Assembly (NCBI GenBank): GCA_946540735.1
Contig: CAMNIN010000015.1
Location: forward strand, 1 to 64,000
Direction of reading: 5' to 3'
DNA: 64,000 nt
From: an uncultured Prevotellaceae bacterium
GTDB lineage: Bacteria > Bacteroidota > Bacteroidia > Bacteroidales > Bacteroidaceae
The notes beneath the pieces were generated by a model. That model was not told where the DNA came from. It ran no database searches and saw only the letters and a program-made list of their open reading frames with translations. Below, piece by piece: positions 38,872 through 49,028 of this stretch. Numbering within the stretch: the first letter of the stretch is position 1; every line of letters starts with the position of its first letter. A program made the translations under genes and the position numbers.

Positions 38872-41800
38872 ATGAAAAGACCAATTCATCAATTCAGCAT
38901 GCTGTGCTTGATGCTGTTGATGGCCTTGACCGGCCAGGCAGCCACCACCGCAAGCTGGGATTTCAAGAACGACATCCCAGCGGGCATTCAAGCCAACACC
39001 AACTATCAGAACACGACGGCCGACATCGAGTCGAGCGTCAACGGCATCTTCATGCATGTCGATGCCACCAACGGCAAGCTCTACTGTGTGGGCAGGGACA
39101 ATGCCCAGTTCAACGCCGGCACCATCCTGCAAGTGCCCGTATCCTCCAACAAGGACGTGGTGACTGTGGAAGGCTATCCAGGCTACAGCAAGTACCACTA
39201 CGGCAATGAGACCGAAGTGAAGGAGAACACCACCACCCACACGGCCACCAACGCCGAGGTGAAGCAAGGCTATGTGGAGATCATCTCCGACGGCGGTTAC
39301 CTCTACTGCGTGAGCGTGGAACTCAACAAGTCGCTCACCCCCTCGGCCGACGTGACCGGCACCTGGGACTTCGGCGATGCCACCGTGATGGAGCAGACCA
39401 TGGCATTCTCTGGAACCACCGAGGAAGGAACTGTGGAGGCTGTGGAGAAAAACGGCCTCTTGATGACCGTGGCAGCCAACGGTGCACAGTTCCGCAGCAA
39501 CGGGAACAACATCCAAGTGCGCGAGGGCGCCGTGTTCAAGATTCCCGTCAAGAGCACCAACGACGTAGTGACCGTGAATGGCTATCCCGGCTATTCCAGT
39601 TACACCATCGGCAGTTCCACGGAAGCCCTCACGGGCGACAACACCTACACCGCCAAGAACTCCGATGTGAAACAAGGCTATGTGGCAGTCACCTCGGCCA
39701 GCAGCAACAACTACTACTACAAGATCTCCGTCGTGCAGAAAGCCATTGAGGAGAAGCCCGTGCTTGAGAATTTCGCCGCCACCGCCACCTTCCCCTTCAA
39801 TCTCGGAACAGAAGGACAGACTGCAGACTTCGGCGATGCCGCCGACTATTATCTCTCGAGCAAGGTGACCTACGGCAATGGTCTGACCTTGAAAGACAAG
39901 AACAGCGGAGCCGGTTTCGACCAGACCCGTTTCGAACCCAAGGACCAGAACAACAGTCCAGACGAGACCAACTATATCAACTTCCTCATCCAGCCCAAGT
40001 TTGGTCTGAGTTTCACCCCGACCAAGGTAGCCTTGAAAACCACCCGTTTCGGCACTGACAACGGTCTGCTCGACATCGCCTGGCTCAATGCCGACGGCAC
40101 GACGGTGACCCTGGCCACGGAAGTGAAGCCCAACCGCAACAGTGGTGCCCCCGCATACAGCGACCTCTCCTACGAGGTGACCGGAGCCACCCCCGGCGAG
40201 GGACTCTGCGGCCTGCAGATCCATCTCTACCACTTGCAATCGGGCAAGCAGATCGGTTTCGCCGACATCGTGATCACCGGTCTTCTCAACGGCCAGGAAG
40301 TGGAAGTGCCGATGCTCGACGTATTCACCGCCAATGGCGTGCAATACATAGCCGATGACGTGTTCGCCGGTTTCGATGGCACCATCGAGCTCTCGAAGAA
40401 AGTGGAGATGGTGTCGGCCACCAACCCCATTACCGATGTGAAGGCCCTCTCTGGCGAGATCGGCGAGATCACCTACAGCGGTGACGCCACGAAATGCGAC
40501 GTGACAATCCCCGTATCGCTCGACGCCATCAGTGTGGAGTATGTGGTACACTTCGTGCAGAAGCCCGACTTCACCCTGACCTACTTTGACACCGACGGAT
40601 CGAAGATGGGCACCCAGGCAGTGGAGAAAGACGCCGCCATCGGAGAGTTCGCCATCGACTACAACACCGCCAAGGCAGTGGAAGGCTACAAGGTGAGAGG
40701 CTGGTTCGCCAAAGGCGAATACGGGCAGAAGATCACTGTCGATGACATTGTGACCGGCGACCTCAACCTTTATGCTGTCGACACCGAGATCGAAGAGGCA
40801 AGCACCTACAAGAAATACAACTTCGACCTGACCAACAAATACTTCTATCCTGAGGATCATGAGGCCTTCGTGCCTGTAGGCAAAGGTTACTGGCATGACA
40901 CCCAGCACGGCTGGGCATTCACTGGCGGTGACAGGATAGAGTTGCTCGTCGGTCCGAAAGCCACCATCTCGATTGCCAACTGCAAATACGGCAAAGCTGG
41001 TTCGGAACTCGTATTCAAAGACGCAGAGGGCAACGAGATCGCCCGCGTGCCAGCCGTCACCGAGGGCGACGGCGAGATCAACGCCGTGCTCTATGAAGGG
41101 AATCCCGGTAAGATCTACGTCGACGTGGAGTCAACAGGTGAGATCTACATCCACAGTGTGCGCATCGTCAACACAGCCGAGGTCAACTTCGCCAGCCAGG
41201 GCAACTGGTATTTCGTGAAGCCAGGCGATGCCAACAGCCTCATCGAAGTCATCGACTACGTGAACGGTGTGAACGCCAGCAAATCGGCAGAGCGCAGTTA
41301 CATCTTCCTTCCCGACGGTGTGTATGACCTTCACAAGACCGTGCTGACCACCACCAGCGGCAACAATGTGTCGATCATCGGTCAGTCGAGAGAGAAGACT
41401 ATCGTCAAGAACGCCCCCGACCGTTCGATTGAAGGCATCGGCACGACAGCCGTGCTCATCAACACCGGTCAGAACTTCTATATGCAGGACATTACCCTTC
41501 AGAACGCCCTCGACTACTATGGCGCACAGTCAGCAGGACAAGCCGGAGGCCGTGCCGTGTGCCTGCAAGACAGAGGCGACCGCGCCATCATGAAGAACGT
41601 GGCCATGCTTTCCTACCAAGACACCTATTACAGCCAGAACACCAAGCAGGCTTATTGGGAAGACTGTGACGTGCATGGCACCGTCGACTTCCTCTGCGGA
41701 GGCGGCGACGTGCGCTTCGTGAACACCACCCTCTCGCTCGAGCCACGCAACCTCAACGGCACTGGCGGCCGCACTATCTGTGCACCGACCACCACGACCA

Positions 41801-43065
41801 ACTTCGGCTACGTGTTTGACAACTGCAAGGTGGTCGACCTGGCCAACGGCAAGGGCGACTGGAATTTCGGCCGCACCTGGCAGAACCAGCCCATCGCCGT
41901 CTACCTCAACACCACGCTTGACGACAATGCCGCCAAGACCCTCGTGGGTTCCCGTTGGACCCAGAAAGGCATGAACAGCCGCGACCCGAAAGTATTCGGT
42001 GAGTACGGCACGAAGAATGAGGCCGGTGAGGACATCACCCCATCGAGCAACATCATCACTTCCTATGGAGGCAAGTTCGAGACCATCCTCACCGCCGAGC
42101 AAGCTGAAGGCTATGCCTACGACAAGATGTTCACCGACTGGGACCCCGCCAGCCTGACCATCCAGAGCAAAGCCCCAGAGGCCACCTACAGCGGCGGTAA
42201 AGTAAGTTGGAAAGCCGTCGACGGAGCCATCGCCTATGCCATCTTCAAGAACGATGTGTTTGCAGGTCTTGCAGAGGCAGGTGCCACCACCTACGACATC
42301 GAAGCATCCGCCGGTGACGTCATCACCATCCGCAGTGCCAACAGCATGGGCGGTTTCGGTGAGGCAGCCATCGTGGAGATTCCTCAGGAGCTCATCCTCG
42401 ACGAGAACGCCCAGAACGAGATTCCCGCTGAGGGCACCGTCATCACCGTGAAGACCAAGCGCACCCTTGTGGGAGGAGTATGGAACACCTTCTGCGTGCC
42501 GTTTGCCATCACCGCTGAGGAGATGGCCGCTGAGAGCCATCCGCTCCACAATGCCACCATCATGACCCTGAGCGGAGCCACTTACGATGAAGCCACCAAT
42601 GCCCAGGACATCGCCTTCACCAAGGCCGAGAGCATGGAGGCAGGCAAGCCCTACGTCATCAAGGTCGATGCAGACGTGGTAGATCCCACCTTCAGCGAAG
42701 TGACCATCGGTGCCGAGGAAGCAGGCGAGATCATCGCCGGCAACTGCAAGATGGTAGGACTCTACAGTCCGTATGAATTCACCTCAGCCGACGAGAACAT
42801 CTTCTTCATCAGCGGCGGAACCAAGTTCAGTTATGTCGGAGAGCCAGGCACGATGAAAGGTCTGCGAGCCTACTTCGTGCTCAACGGCATGGATGAAGGT
42901 GCCCTGCAGAACATGTCGGTGGAATTCGGCGAAGTTGTCGGAATCCGTTATATCGGCGAAAGCAGCCTGGAGACCGGCAAGATCTACGACCTGCAAGGCC
43001 GTGAGCTCAACCGCCAGCCCCGGCATGGAGTCTATATCATGAACGGCAAGAAATATGTGAAATAA
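38872..43065 (+). CDS. Large multidomain CE8 pectin methylesterase
   Basis: 1,397 residues from the ATG at 38872, which gives a signal peptide (MKRPIHQFSMLCLMLLM...). Pectin methylesterases are usually about 300-400 residues; here the CE8 beta-helix covers only about residues 770-1095. Its motifs are intact: SIIGQSREKTIV, QNFYMQDITLQNAL, LSYQDTYYSQN (catalytic Asp about 917), DVHGTVDFLCGGGD (second catalytic Asp about 940) and WNFGRTWQ. In front are two related modules of about 110 residues (WDFKNDIPAG / WDFGDATVME, both with VTVxGYPGYS), a third sandwich, an Ig-like piece and another WDF-type module. Behind lie a fibronectin-like region, a Prevotella-type sandwich (WNTFCVPFAITAEEM) and a tail IYDLQGRELN. 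It removes methyl esters so that lyases and GH28 can act. Own promoter and terminator. Confidence 0.9.
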   Translation: MKRPIHQFSMLCLMLLMALTGQAATTASWDFKNDIPAGIQANTNYQNTTADIESSVNGIFMHVDATNGKLYCVGRDNAQFNAGTILQVPVSSNKDVVTVEGYPGYSKYHYGNETEVKENTTTHTATNAEVKQGYVEIISDGGYLYCVSVELNKSLTPSADVTGTWDFGDATVMEQTMAFSGTTEEGTVEAVEKNGLLMTVAANGAQFRSNGNNIQVREGAVFKIPVKSTNDVVTVNGYPGYSSYTIGSSTEALTGDNTYTAKNSDVKQGYVAVTSASSNNYYYKISVVQKAIEEKPVLENFAATATFPFNLGTEGQTADFGDAADYYLSSKVTYGNGLTLKDKNSGAGFDQTRFEPKDQNNSPDETNYINFLIQPKFGLSFTPTKVALKTTRFGTDNGLLDIAWLNADGTTVTLATEVKPNRNSGAPAYSDLSYEVTGATPGEGLCGLQIHLYHLQSGKQIGFADIVITGLLNGQEVEVPMLDVFTANGVQYIADDVFAGFDGTIELSKKVEMVSATNPITDVKALSGEIGEITYSGDATKCDVTIPVSLDAISVEYVVHFVQKPDFTLTYFDTDGSKMGTQAVEKDAAIGEFAIDYNTAKAVEGYKVRGWFAKGEYGQKITVDDIVTGDLNLYAVDTEIEEASTYKKYNFDLTNKYFYPEDHEAFVPVGKGYWHDTQHGWAFTGGDRIELLVGPKATISIANCKYGKAGSELVFKDAEGNEIARVPAVTEGDGEINAVLYEGNPGKIYVDVESTGEIYIHSVRIVNTAEVNFASQGNWYFVKPGDANSLIEVIDYVNGVNASKSAERSYIFLPDGVYDLHKTVLTTTSGNNVSIIGQSREKTIVKNAPDRSIEGIGTTAVLINTGQNFYMQDITLQNALDYYGAQSAGQAGGRAVCLQDRGDRAIMKNVAMLSYQDTYYSQNTKQAYWEDCDVHGTVDFLCGGGDVRFVNTTLSLEPRNLNGTGGRTICAPTTTTNFGYVFDNCKVVDLANGKGDWNFGRTWQNQPIAVYLNTTLDDNAAKTLVGSRWTQKGMNSRDPKVFGEYGTKNEAGEDITPSSNIITSYGGKFETILTAEQAEGYAYDKMFTDWDPASLTIQSKAPEATYSGGKVSWKAVDGAIAYAIFKNDVFAGLAEAGATTYDIEASAGDVITIRSANSMGGFGEAAIVEIPQELILDENAQNEIPAEGTVITVKTKRTLVGGVWNTFCVPFAITAEEMAAESHPLHNATIMTLSGATYDEATNAQDIAFTKAESMEAGKPYVIKVDADVVDPTFSEVTIGAEEAGEIIAGNCKMVGLYSPYEFTSADENIFFISGGTKFSYVGEPGTMKGLRAYFVLNGMDEGALQNMSVEFGEVVGIRYIGESSLETGKIYDLQGRELNRQPRHGVYIMNGKKYVK

Positions 43066-43093
43066 GATCAGCCACTTTAAAAAATCAAAGATC

Positions 43094-43252
43094 ATGAAAA
43101 AGAACATTTATTCAAGTCCAGCCATCAAGATGCTGGCCATGAGCACTAAAGTTTCCATCCTGACCTCCTCCGAGGGATCGACCATCGGATCCGAGGATCT
43201 CGGTTTCAACCCCATCAATCCAGGTGGCGAGAATCCAGGAACAGCTTATTAA
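43094..43252 (+). CDS. 52-residue peptide gene downstream of CE8
   Basis: An ATG at 43094 opens a 52-codon frame starting MKKNIYSSPAIKMLAMSTKV and ending NPGGENPGTAY, then TAA. It starts 28 bp after the CE8 stop and ends 28 bp before a strong terminator, so it is the last gene of that transcript. The N-terminal MKKxxYxxPxIK pattern followed by a Gly/Ser/Asp/Asn-rich tail is like the very short, poorly described peptides often found in Bacteroidales genomes. No signal peptide and no modifying enzyme is adjacent. Function unknown; the coding call rests on position, start and codon pattern. Confidence 0.6.
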   Translation: MKKNIYSSPAIKMLAMSTKVSILTSSEGSTIGSEDLGFNPINPGGENPGTAY

Positions 43253-43280
43253 GAATCAGGTCCTCGCCTGATAATTCCCC

Positions 43281-43317
43281 ACATGGGTCCTGCTCGCAGG
43301 GCCCATGTTTCTTTTTT
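43281..43317 (+). terminator. Intrinsic terminator of the CE8/peptide unit
   Basis: 13-bp stem ACATGGGTCCTGC (43281-43293) / GCAGGGCCCATGT (43296-43308), then TTTCTTTTTT. Confidence 0.92.
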
Positions 43318-43370
43318 GTATGAAATAAAGTATTTCCCCTAAAAAAAACGCATAAAGCCCTGTGAAAAAC

Positions 43371-43400
43371 TTGCTATTTCACTTTTTTTATTTAACTTTG
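43371..43400 (+). promoter_or_regulatory. Promoter of the pectin SusCD operon
   Basis: TTG 43371-43373, 19-bp spacer, TAACTTTG 43393-43400. About 95 nt of leader precede the SusC ATG at 43500, long enough for post-transcriptional control. Confidence 0.75.
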
Positions 43401-43499
43401 CAAAATATAACACTATCCACCATACCAAAACAAATCACCCAGCCCCCCTTGAGCAACCCATCGATAAGCTGATTATTCAATCAACCTAAAATAAAATCT

Positions 43500-46400
43500 A
43501 TGTCTGTTAAATTAAAATTCTTTAGATTGGCGCTACTGTTCGTCCTTGCCCTGATAGCAGGCAACATCTCAGCGCAGACTATCAAAGGTAATGTGACCGA
43601 CAACACAGGTGAGCCCATCATCGGAGCCACTGTCATGGAGACAGGCACCCAGAATGGCGTGATCACCGACCTTGACGGAAACTTCACCTTACAGAATGTG
43701 AAAGGCAAGTCAATCACCATCAGTTACATTGGCATGAAGACCCAGACGGTGCAGCTTGCAGGTAAGACCGATTTCAACATCGTGCTTGAAGACGAAGCCT
43801 CGACCCTGAACGACGTTGTGGTGATCGGTTATGGTACAGCCCGCAAGAAAGACCTCACCGGATCGGTGTCGACCGTGAAGGGCGAGAGCCTCACCAAGGT
43901 GCCTGTGCCCAATGTCTCAGAGGCCCTGTCGGGTAAGATGGCAGGTGTGCATGTCACCACCACCGACGGTTCTCCAGACGCCGAGATCCTGATCCGCGTG
44001 CGTGGTGGCGGTTCGATCACTGGTGACAACAGTCCTCTCTATGTGGTCGACGGTTTCCAGACCGAGAGCATCAGCGACATCTCCCCCAACGACATCGAGG
44101 ACATCACGGTGCTGAAAGACGCCTCCTCGACCGCCATCTATGGTTCTCAGGGAGCCAATGGTGTGATCCTCATCACCACCAAGAACGCCAAGAGCGGCAA
44201 GACCCAGATCTCCTACAACGGTTTCTTGCAGACCAAGACCGTGTCGAAGCGTCTGGATCCGATGGACACCTACGACTACGTGATGTCGAACTACGAGTAT
44301 GCCCTTATCCGCGGCACCAGCAACCTCAACTCGTTCTACAAGCAGTTTGGTGTCTTTGACGACCTCTATCTCTACAAGAGCATAGAAGCCATCGACTGGC
44401 AGGAAGACATGTTTGGCGCCGACGTCCTTTCCCAGAGCCACAATATCAGTCTGACCGGCGGTACCGACAAGACCAAGTTTTCTCTCAGCGGCACATACGA
44501 CTACAACGGCGGTCTGATGCCCGACAATGACTACAGCCGCTACGCTTTCATGTTCAAGCTCAACCATGACATCAGCAAGAACTTGAAATTCAACTTGAAA
44601 GCCAACGTCACCGACCAGCTCGTCAATGGTCAGGGAACGCAGGGTGGAACCTACAAGATCCGCACCTCGCAGGCCATCACCTCAGTAGCCACCAAGGGAC
44701 TCTCGGAATATGTGGAGCCCGATTTCTCGAAGATGAGCGACGAGGAGATCGAGGAATGGCAAGACAGCCAGATGACCCTGGCCGAGCAAGCCAAGAAATA
44801 CTGGCGCAAGCGCAACAACCGCAAGTTCGGTTTCAACGCCGCCCTCGACTGGACCATCATCAAGGAACTCAAGGCACACCTCGAAGGAGGCTACGAGTAT
44901 CAGTTCAATGAGATCAAAAACTGGTGGGGACACACCACCAACCAAGCCTCTTACGTAGGCGGTCTGCCTCTCGCCGACTGGACGAAGACCAACATCCGCA
45001 CCATCCGCGAGAGCGTCAACCTGAGCTATGACAAGAAATTCAACAAGGTGCACCATCTCAACGTCATGGTGGGTCAGGAGTACCGCAACCAGATGAGCGA
45101 CAACAACTACATGTACGGCACCCGCTACAGCAAATCGATGGCCCCCGATGACGTCTTTGCCAAATTCGCCCAGCAAGGCGAGGGAGCCATCCTCCGTGCA
45201 GAGAGCACCATCGCCGCCGACGTGAGGCTGTTCTCCATCTTCGGCCGTATCAACTACGACTACATGGACCGCTATCTGCTCACCCTCACCTTCCGTGAGG
45301 ACGGCAGTTCGAAATTCGCCAATGGTCACCAGTGGGGTTTCTTCCCCGCCGCCGCCGCCTCGTGGCGTATCATCGAGGAGCCCTTCATGGAAAGCGCCAA
45401 GAGCTGGCTCTCCAACCTGAAGCTCCGTCTCTCGTATGGTAAGGTAGGTAACAACAAGATCGGCAACAACACCTTCCAGCAGCTTTACAACCTCAACAGC
45501 GGCAGCAAGCGCTATGGTGTGGGTGAGACCGCTAACACCGACCTCTCAGCCTCCAGCGTGCTTGCCAACCCCAACATCACCTGGGAGAAACGCACCACCC
45601 GCAACATCGGTTTGGACTTCGGCTTCTTCCACGAGCGTCTGAGTGGTAGTTTGGAGTACTATTGGAACAACACCACCGACCTGCTCATCAACCACGACAT
45701 CTCAGCCGCAGGCTACACCTCAGTCTGGGAGAACTGCGCCGAGACCAGCAACAAGGGTTTTGAGGTCAACCTCAACGCCGTGATCCTTCAGAAGAAGAAC
45801 TTCTCGTTGAACGCCAACTTCAACATCGGTTTCGACAAGTCGAACGTGGAGAAGATAGCCAGTGGTCTCGACCAGATGACCTTCGCATCGGGCTGGGCAG
45901 GCACAGACAACCGCAACCAGCAAGACTACATCGTGCGTGTGGGCAACCCCATCGGTCTGATCTACGGATGGAAGAACGCCGGTTACTACACCACCAATGA
46001 TTTTGAGAGCTACGACGCAGCTACCGGCACCTACAAGCTGAAAGACGGCGTGCCCACCTGTTCCCTGTTTGGTGGTGCCATCGGTCTTCGTCCCGGTACG
46101 ATCAAGTTGCAGGACATCAGTGGTCCTGACAGCAAGCCCGACGGCGTGGTAGACGCCAACGATATCACCGTGATCGGCGACACCAATGCCGACTTCTCGG
46201 GTGGTTTCGGTCTGAACGGCACCATCTACGACTTCGACTTCTCGGCCAACTTCACCTTCACCGTGGGCAATGACCTCTACAATGCCAACAAGATCGCAGC
46301 CTCACAGCAATACCGTTCGGGAACCTATCCCAACATGCTCAACTTCATGCGCCAGGCCAACAGCTATTCGTACATGAACCCAGAGACAGGCACACTGCTC

Positions 46401-46781
46401 ACCAGTCTTGAAGACCTCGCGTTCTACAACGAGGGCGGCAACGGTCAGCCCGCCAAGGCATACTGGAGTCCCTACTCATTCGGCAGCGCCGTAGTCATGC
46501 CTACGGAGTGGGCCATTGAGGACGCCTCCTTCCTCCGTCTTCAGAGCGTGACCATCGGTTACACCCTTCCGAGCAAGATCACCAAGAAGGCAGGAATCCA
46601 GCGACTCCGCGTCTACGTGACAGGCAGCAACCTGTTCTGCATCACCAACTATTCCGGCTATGACCCAGAAGTGAGTTCGTACGTGCGCAACAGCAGTTAC
46701 TCCGGCCTCACCCCGGGCATCGACTACTCCTCTTATCCCAAGAGCCGCGCCTTCACCTTCGGTCTGAATGTGACCTTATAA
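43500..46781 (+). CDS. SusC/RagA-type TonB-dependent transporter (pectin locus)
   Basis: A 1,093-residue outer-membrane importer: signal peptide (about 1-25), carboxypeptidase-regulatory-like domain (TIKGNVTDNTGEPIIGATVMETGTQNG), TonB-box region LNDVVVIGYGTARKKDLTGSVS, plug with VLKDASSTAIYGSQGANGVILITTKNA, and a full barrel ending RAFTFGLNVTL. It is the first gene of a five-gene run (SusC, SusD, DUF5123-like lipoprotein, PL1, GH97). Context points to import of galacturonan or rhamnogalacturonan oligosaccharides. It differs clearly in sequence and length from the other SusC at 21052-24057, so it is not a recent copy. Confidence 0.96.
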   Translation: MSVKLKFFRLALLFVLALIAGNISAQTIKGNVTDNTGEPIIGATVMETGTQNGVITDLDGNFTLQNVKGKSITISYIGMKTQTVQLAGKTDFNIVLEDEASTLNDVVVIGYGTARKKDLTGSVSTVKGESLTKVPVPNVSEALSGKMAGVHVTTTDGSPDAEILIRVRGGGSITGDNSPLYVVDGFQTESISDISPNDIEDITVLKDASSTAIYGSQGANGVILITTKNAKSGKTQISYNGFLQTKTVSKRLDPMDTYDYVMSNYEYALIRGTSNLNSFYKQFGVFDDLYLYKSIEAIDWQEDMFGADVLSQSHNISLTGGTDKTKFSLSGTYDYNGGLMPDNDYSRYAFMFKLNHDISKNLKFNLKANVTDQLVNGQGTQGGTYKIRTSQAITSVATKGLSEYVEPDFSKMSDEEIEEWQDSQMTLAEQAKKYWRKRNNRKFGFNAALDWTIIKELKAHLEGGYEYQFNEIKNWWGHTTNQASYVGGLPLADWTKTNIRTIRESVNLSYDKKFNKVHHLNVMVGQEYRNQMSDNNYMYGTRYSKSMAPDDVFAKFAQQGEGAILRAESTIAADVRLFSIFGRINYDYMDRYLLTLTFREDGSSKFANGHQWGFFPAAAASWRIIEEPFMESAKSWLSNLKLRLSYGKVGNNKIGNNTFQQLYNLNSGSKRYGVGETANTDLSASSVLANPNITWEKRTTRNIGLDFGFFHERLSGSLEYYWNNTTDLLINHDISAAGYTSVWENCAETSNKGFEVNLNAVILQKKNFSLNANFNIGFDKSNVEKIASGLDQMTFASGWAGTDNRNQQDYIVRVGNPIGLIYGWKNAGYYTTNDFESYDAATGTYKLKDGVPTCSLFGGAIGLRPGTIKLQDISGPDSKPDGVVDANDITVIGDTNADFSGGFGLNGTIYDFDFSANFTFTVGNDLYNANKIAASQQYRSGTYPNMLNFMRQANSYSYMNPETGTLLTSLEDLAFYNEGGNGQPAKAYWSPYSFGSAVVMPTEWAIEDASFLRLQSVTIGYTLPSKITKKAGIQRLRVYVTGSNLFCITNYSGYDPEVSSYVRNSSYSGLTPGIDYSSYPKSRAFTFGLNVTL

Positions 46782-46820
46782 TCAACAATCCTATCAAGTA
46801 TCAAAAGATATATCAAGAAT

Positions 46821-49013
46821 ATGAAACTGAATATCAAATATATCGCTATCACAGCCATGGGGACGTTGGCACTGACATCATGCAGCGACATGCTTGACGT
46901 AAGTTCCCCCTCACAGACTGACGATGCCGCCGTATATGCCAGCGAGGAATATACACTTCAGGCCCTCTATGGTGCATACAACCTGTTCGGTCAAGACTCC
47001 TACACCTCACGTATGTGCGGTGTCTACATGCAGAACACTGACGTAGAGGCCAGTGCCCCCAGCGCCGGTGTGCCGAGCAGCGACCGCCGTGCCGTATGGT
47101 CACTCCAGTCGAGTGCCATCACCGGTTTCAACGACATGACCAACATGTGGAACCACAACCTGCAAGCCATCGACCGTGCCAACCAAGTGATTGAAGGCAT
47201 CAATGCCAGTTCGATCGGCACCAATGCCAACATGCAGCAGATGAAGGGAGAGGCCGTTTGTATCAAGGCCTACCGCTATTATCTGATGTGCGGTTTCTGG
47301 GGTGACGTTCCCTACTACAACACCGCCTCGAAATGGGGAGGAGACCTTGACAAGCCCCGTTCCGACAAGTTCTCCGTCTACAGCCGCATCCTTCAGGAGT
47401 TGGTTGACATCGAACCTCACATGAAGTTCTCGGATGCCAACAGTGGCGGCATCGAGCGCATGAACCGCGACTTCGCCATCGGCATGATAGCCCGTCTGGC
47501 CCTGTTCCGCGCCGGTTATGCCAAGACCTTCGACAACCAGATGAAGCGTGCAGACGATTATCTGGACGTGAACGCCGACAGTCTGAGCGTCACTTACACC
47601 AACCTCAGCGGTCAGCAAGTGACCGCCCACACCCACAACGAGTATGTGCAGATGGCCAAGGACTACTGCCAGAAGCTCATCTCGCTGAAGCCCCGCAACC
47701 TTTACGACAATTTCTGGACCCCGTTCACCAACGAGAACACCTACGTGACAGAGAACAATGCCGAGATTCTGTATGAGATCGCCTTCGTCGAGTCGTACGG
47801 CGGTGATGTCGGATGGAGTATCGGTGTGACCAACAGCGGTTCGTGCAAGAACGGAACGACCACCAACCAGGTAGGTCTGACCCCCTCCTACTATCTCTCT
47901 TTCGCCGACAATGACCAGCGTCGTGATGTGACCTGTGCCACATGGCAGCACCAGAACGACATTGTCTATCCCGTCGACGGCACCGGTATGGGTATCGGCA
48001 AATGGGACCGTGCCCTGGCCACCAAATCCCTGGGAAGCGGCAGTTCGAAAGGCACTGGCATCAACTATCCTCTGATGCGTTACTCCGATATTCTGCTGAT
48101 GCTCGCAGAAGCAGAGAATGAGCTCAACGGCCCGACCGCCCTTGCCAAGGAAGCCCTCACCAAGGTACGAGCCCGCGCATTCAAGAACAGTCCTACCTAT
48201 ACAGAAGATGTGACCAACTACGTGAATAATCTGTCGTCGAAGGAAGCCTTCTTCAATGCCATCGTCGACGAGCGCGCTTGGGAGTTTGGCGGCGAGGGTC
48301 TGCGCCGTTTCGACTTGATCCGCTGGAATCTCTACGCCCAGAAGATCGAGCAGGCCATGCGCACCATGCTATGCTGGGGAATCTCCACCAACGAAGAGCT
48401 GATGGCCCTCGACGAAGTGAAGGCCGCCTACCCCGAGGCAGCCGACTATGTGAAATACGCCGACAAGCTGTGGTTCAAGCGTGTAGGAGCCACCAACACC
48501 AGGGCCGACATTGAGTTCTATGACATGAAATACCGTCCTGCCGATGATGACGCCACGATGGAGTCTAACGGTTGGATGTATGAGGAAGCCGTAGGAACCT
48601 CGACCTATCGCAGCCGTTGGGGCACCCAGTTGCTCAAGCGCGTGTCGACCTACACCTACCAAGGCACGGAATTTGCCTCATGCACCAAGACCAAGGATGC
48701 CACCACTGGTGTGACCACCTATGTGCTTGGCACCGCACCAGCCCAAGTGACCTTCACTGTGGAGAACGGCGGTGAATCCGGCGTGACCCGCACCGACTCC
48801 TATCAGGCCAGTGACTATGCCACCCGCATCTACCGTGGTTATGCCAACGGAGCCTTGAAAGGCGATGGCAACGTGCCCTTCCTCCTGCCCATCAGCATCA
48901 CCAACCTCAACTCCAGTTCTGTGCTCAGCAACGACGGTTATGGCATCCTGAGCAATCAGACAGGCGAGGGCGTGAATGCCGTAGTAGCCGTTATCACCAA
49001 AGAAAACTATTAA
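46821..49013 (+). CDS. SusD/RagB-type lipoprotein (pectin locus)
   Basis: A 730-residue surface lipoprotein, longer than the usual 500-600. Lipobox LALTSC (Cys about 21), then DMLDVSSPSQTDDAAVYASEEYTLQALYGAYNLFG. Typical helices: KGEAVCIKAYRYYLMCGFWGDVPYYN and GMIARLALFRAGYAKTF; C-terminal SusD signatures MRYSDILLMLAEAENELNGPT and VDERAWEFGGEGLRRFDLIRWNLYAQK. The extra length lies mostly after this, about residues 525-730, and may add a loop or domain for ligand contact. It starts 39 bp after SusC. Confidence 0.95.
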   Translation: MKLNIKYIAITAMGTLALTSCSDMLDVSSPSQTDDAAVYASEEYTLQALYGAYNLFGQDSYTSRMCGVYMQNTDVEASAPSAGVPSSDRRAVWSLQSSAITGFNDMTNMWNHNLQAIDRANQVIEGINASSIGTNANMQQMKGEAVCIKAYRYYLMCGFWGDVPYYNTASKWGGDLDKPRSDKFSVYSRILQELVDIEPHMKFSDANSGGIERMNRDFAIGMIARLALFRAGYAKTFDNQMKRADDYLDVNADSLSVTYTNLSGQQVTAHTHNEYVQMAKDYCQKLISLKPRNLYDNFWTPFTNENTYVTENNAEILYEIAFVESYGGDVGWSIGVTNSGSCKNGTTTNQVGLTPSYYLSFADNDQRRDVTCATWQHQNDIVYPVDGTGMGIGKWDRALATKSLGSGSSKGTGINYPLMRYSDILLMLAEAENELNGPTALAKEALTKVRARAFKNSPTYTEDVTNYVNNLSSKEAFFNAIVDERAWEFGGEGLRRFDLIRWNLYAQKIEQAMRTMLCWGISTNEELMALDEVKAAYPEAADYVKYADKLWFKRVGATNTRADIEFYDMKYRPADDDATMESNGWMYEEAVGTSTYRSRWGTQLLKRVSTYTYQGTEFASCTKTKDATTGVTTYVLGTAPAQVTFTVENGGESGVTRTDSYQASDYATRIYRGYANGALKGDGNVPFLLPISITNLNSSSVLSNDGYGILSNQTGEGVNAVVAVITKENY

Positions 49014-49028
49014 TATCGAAGATACGAC

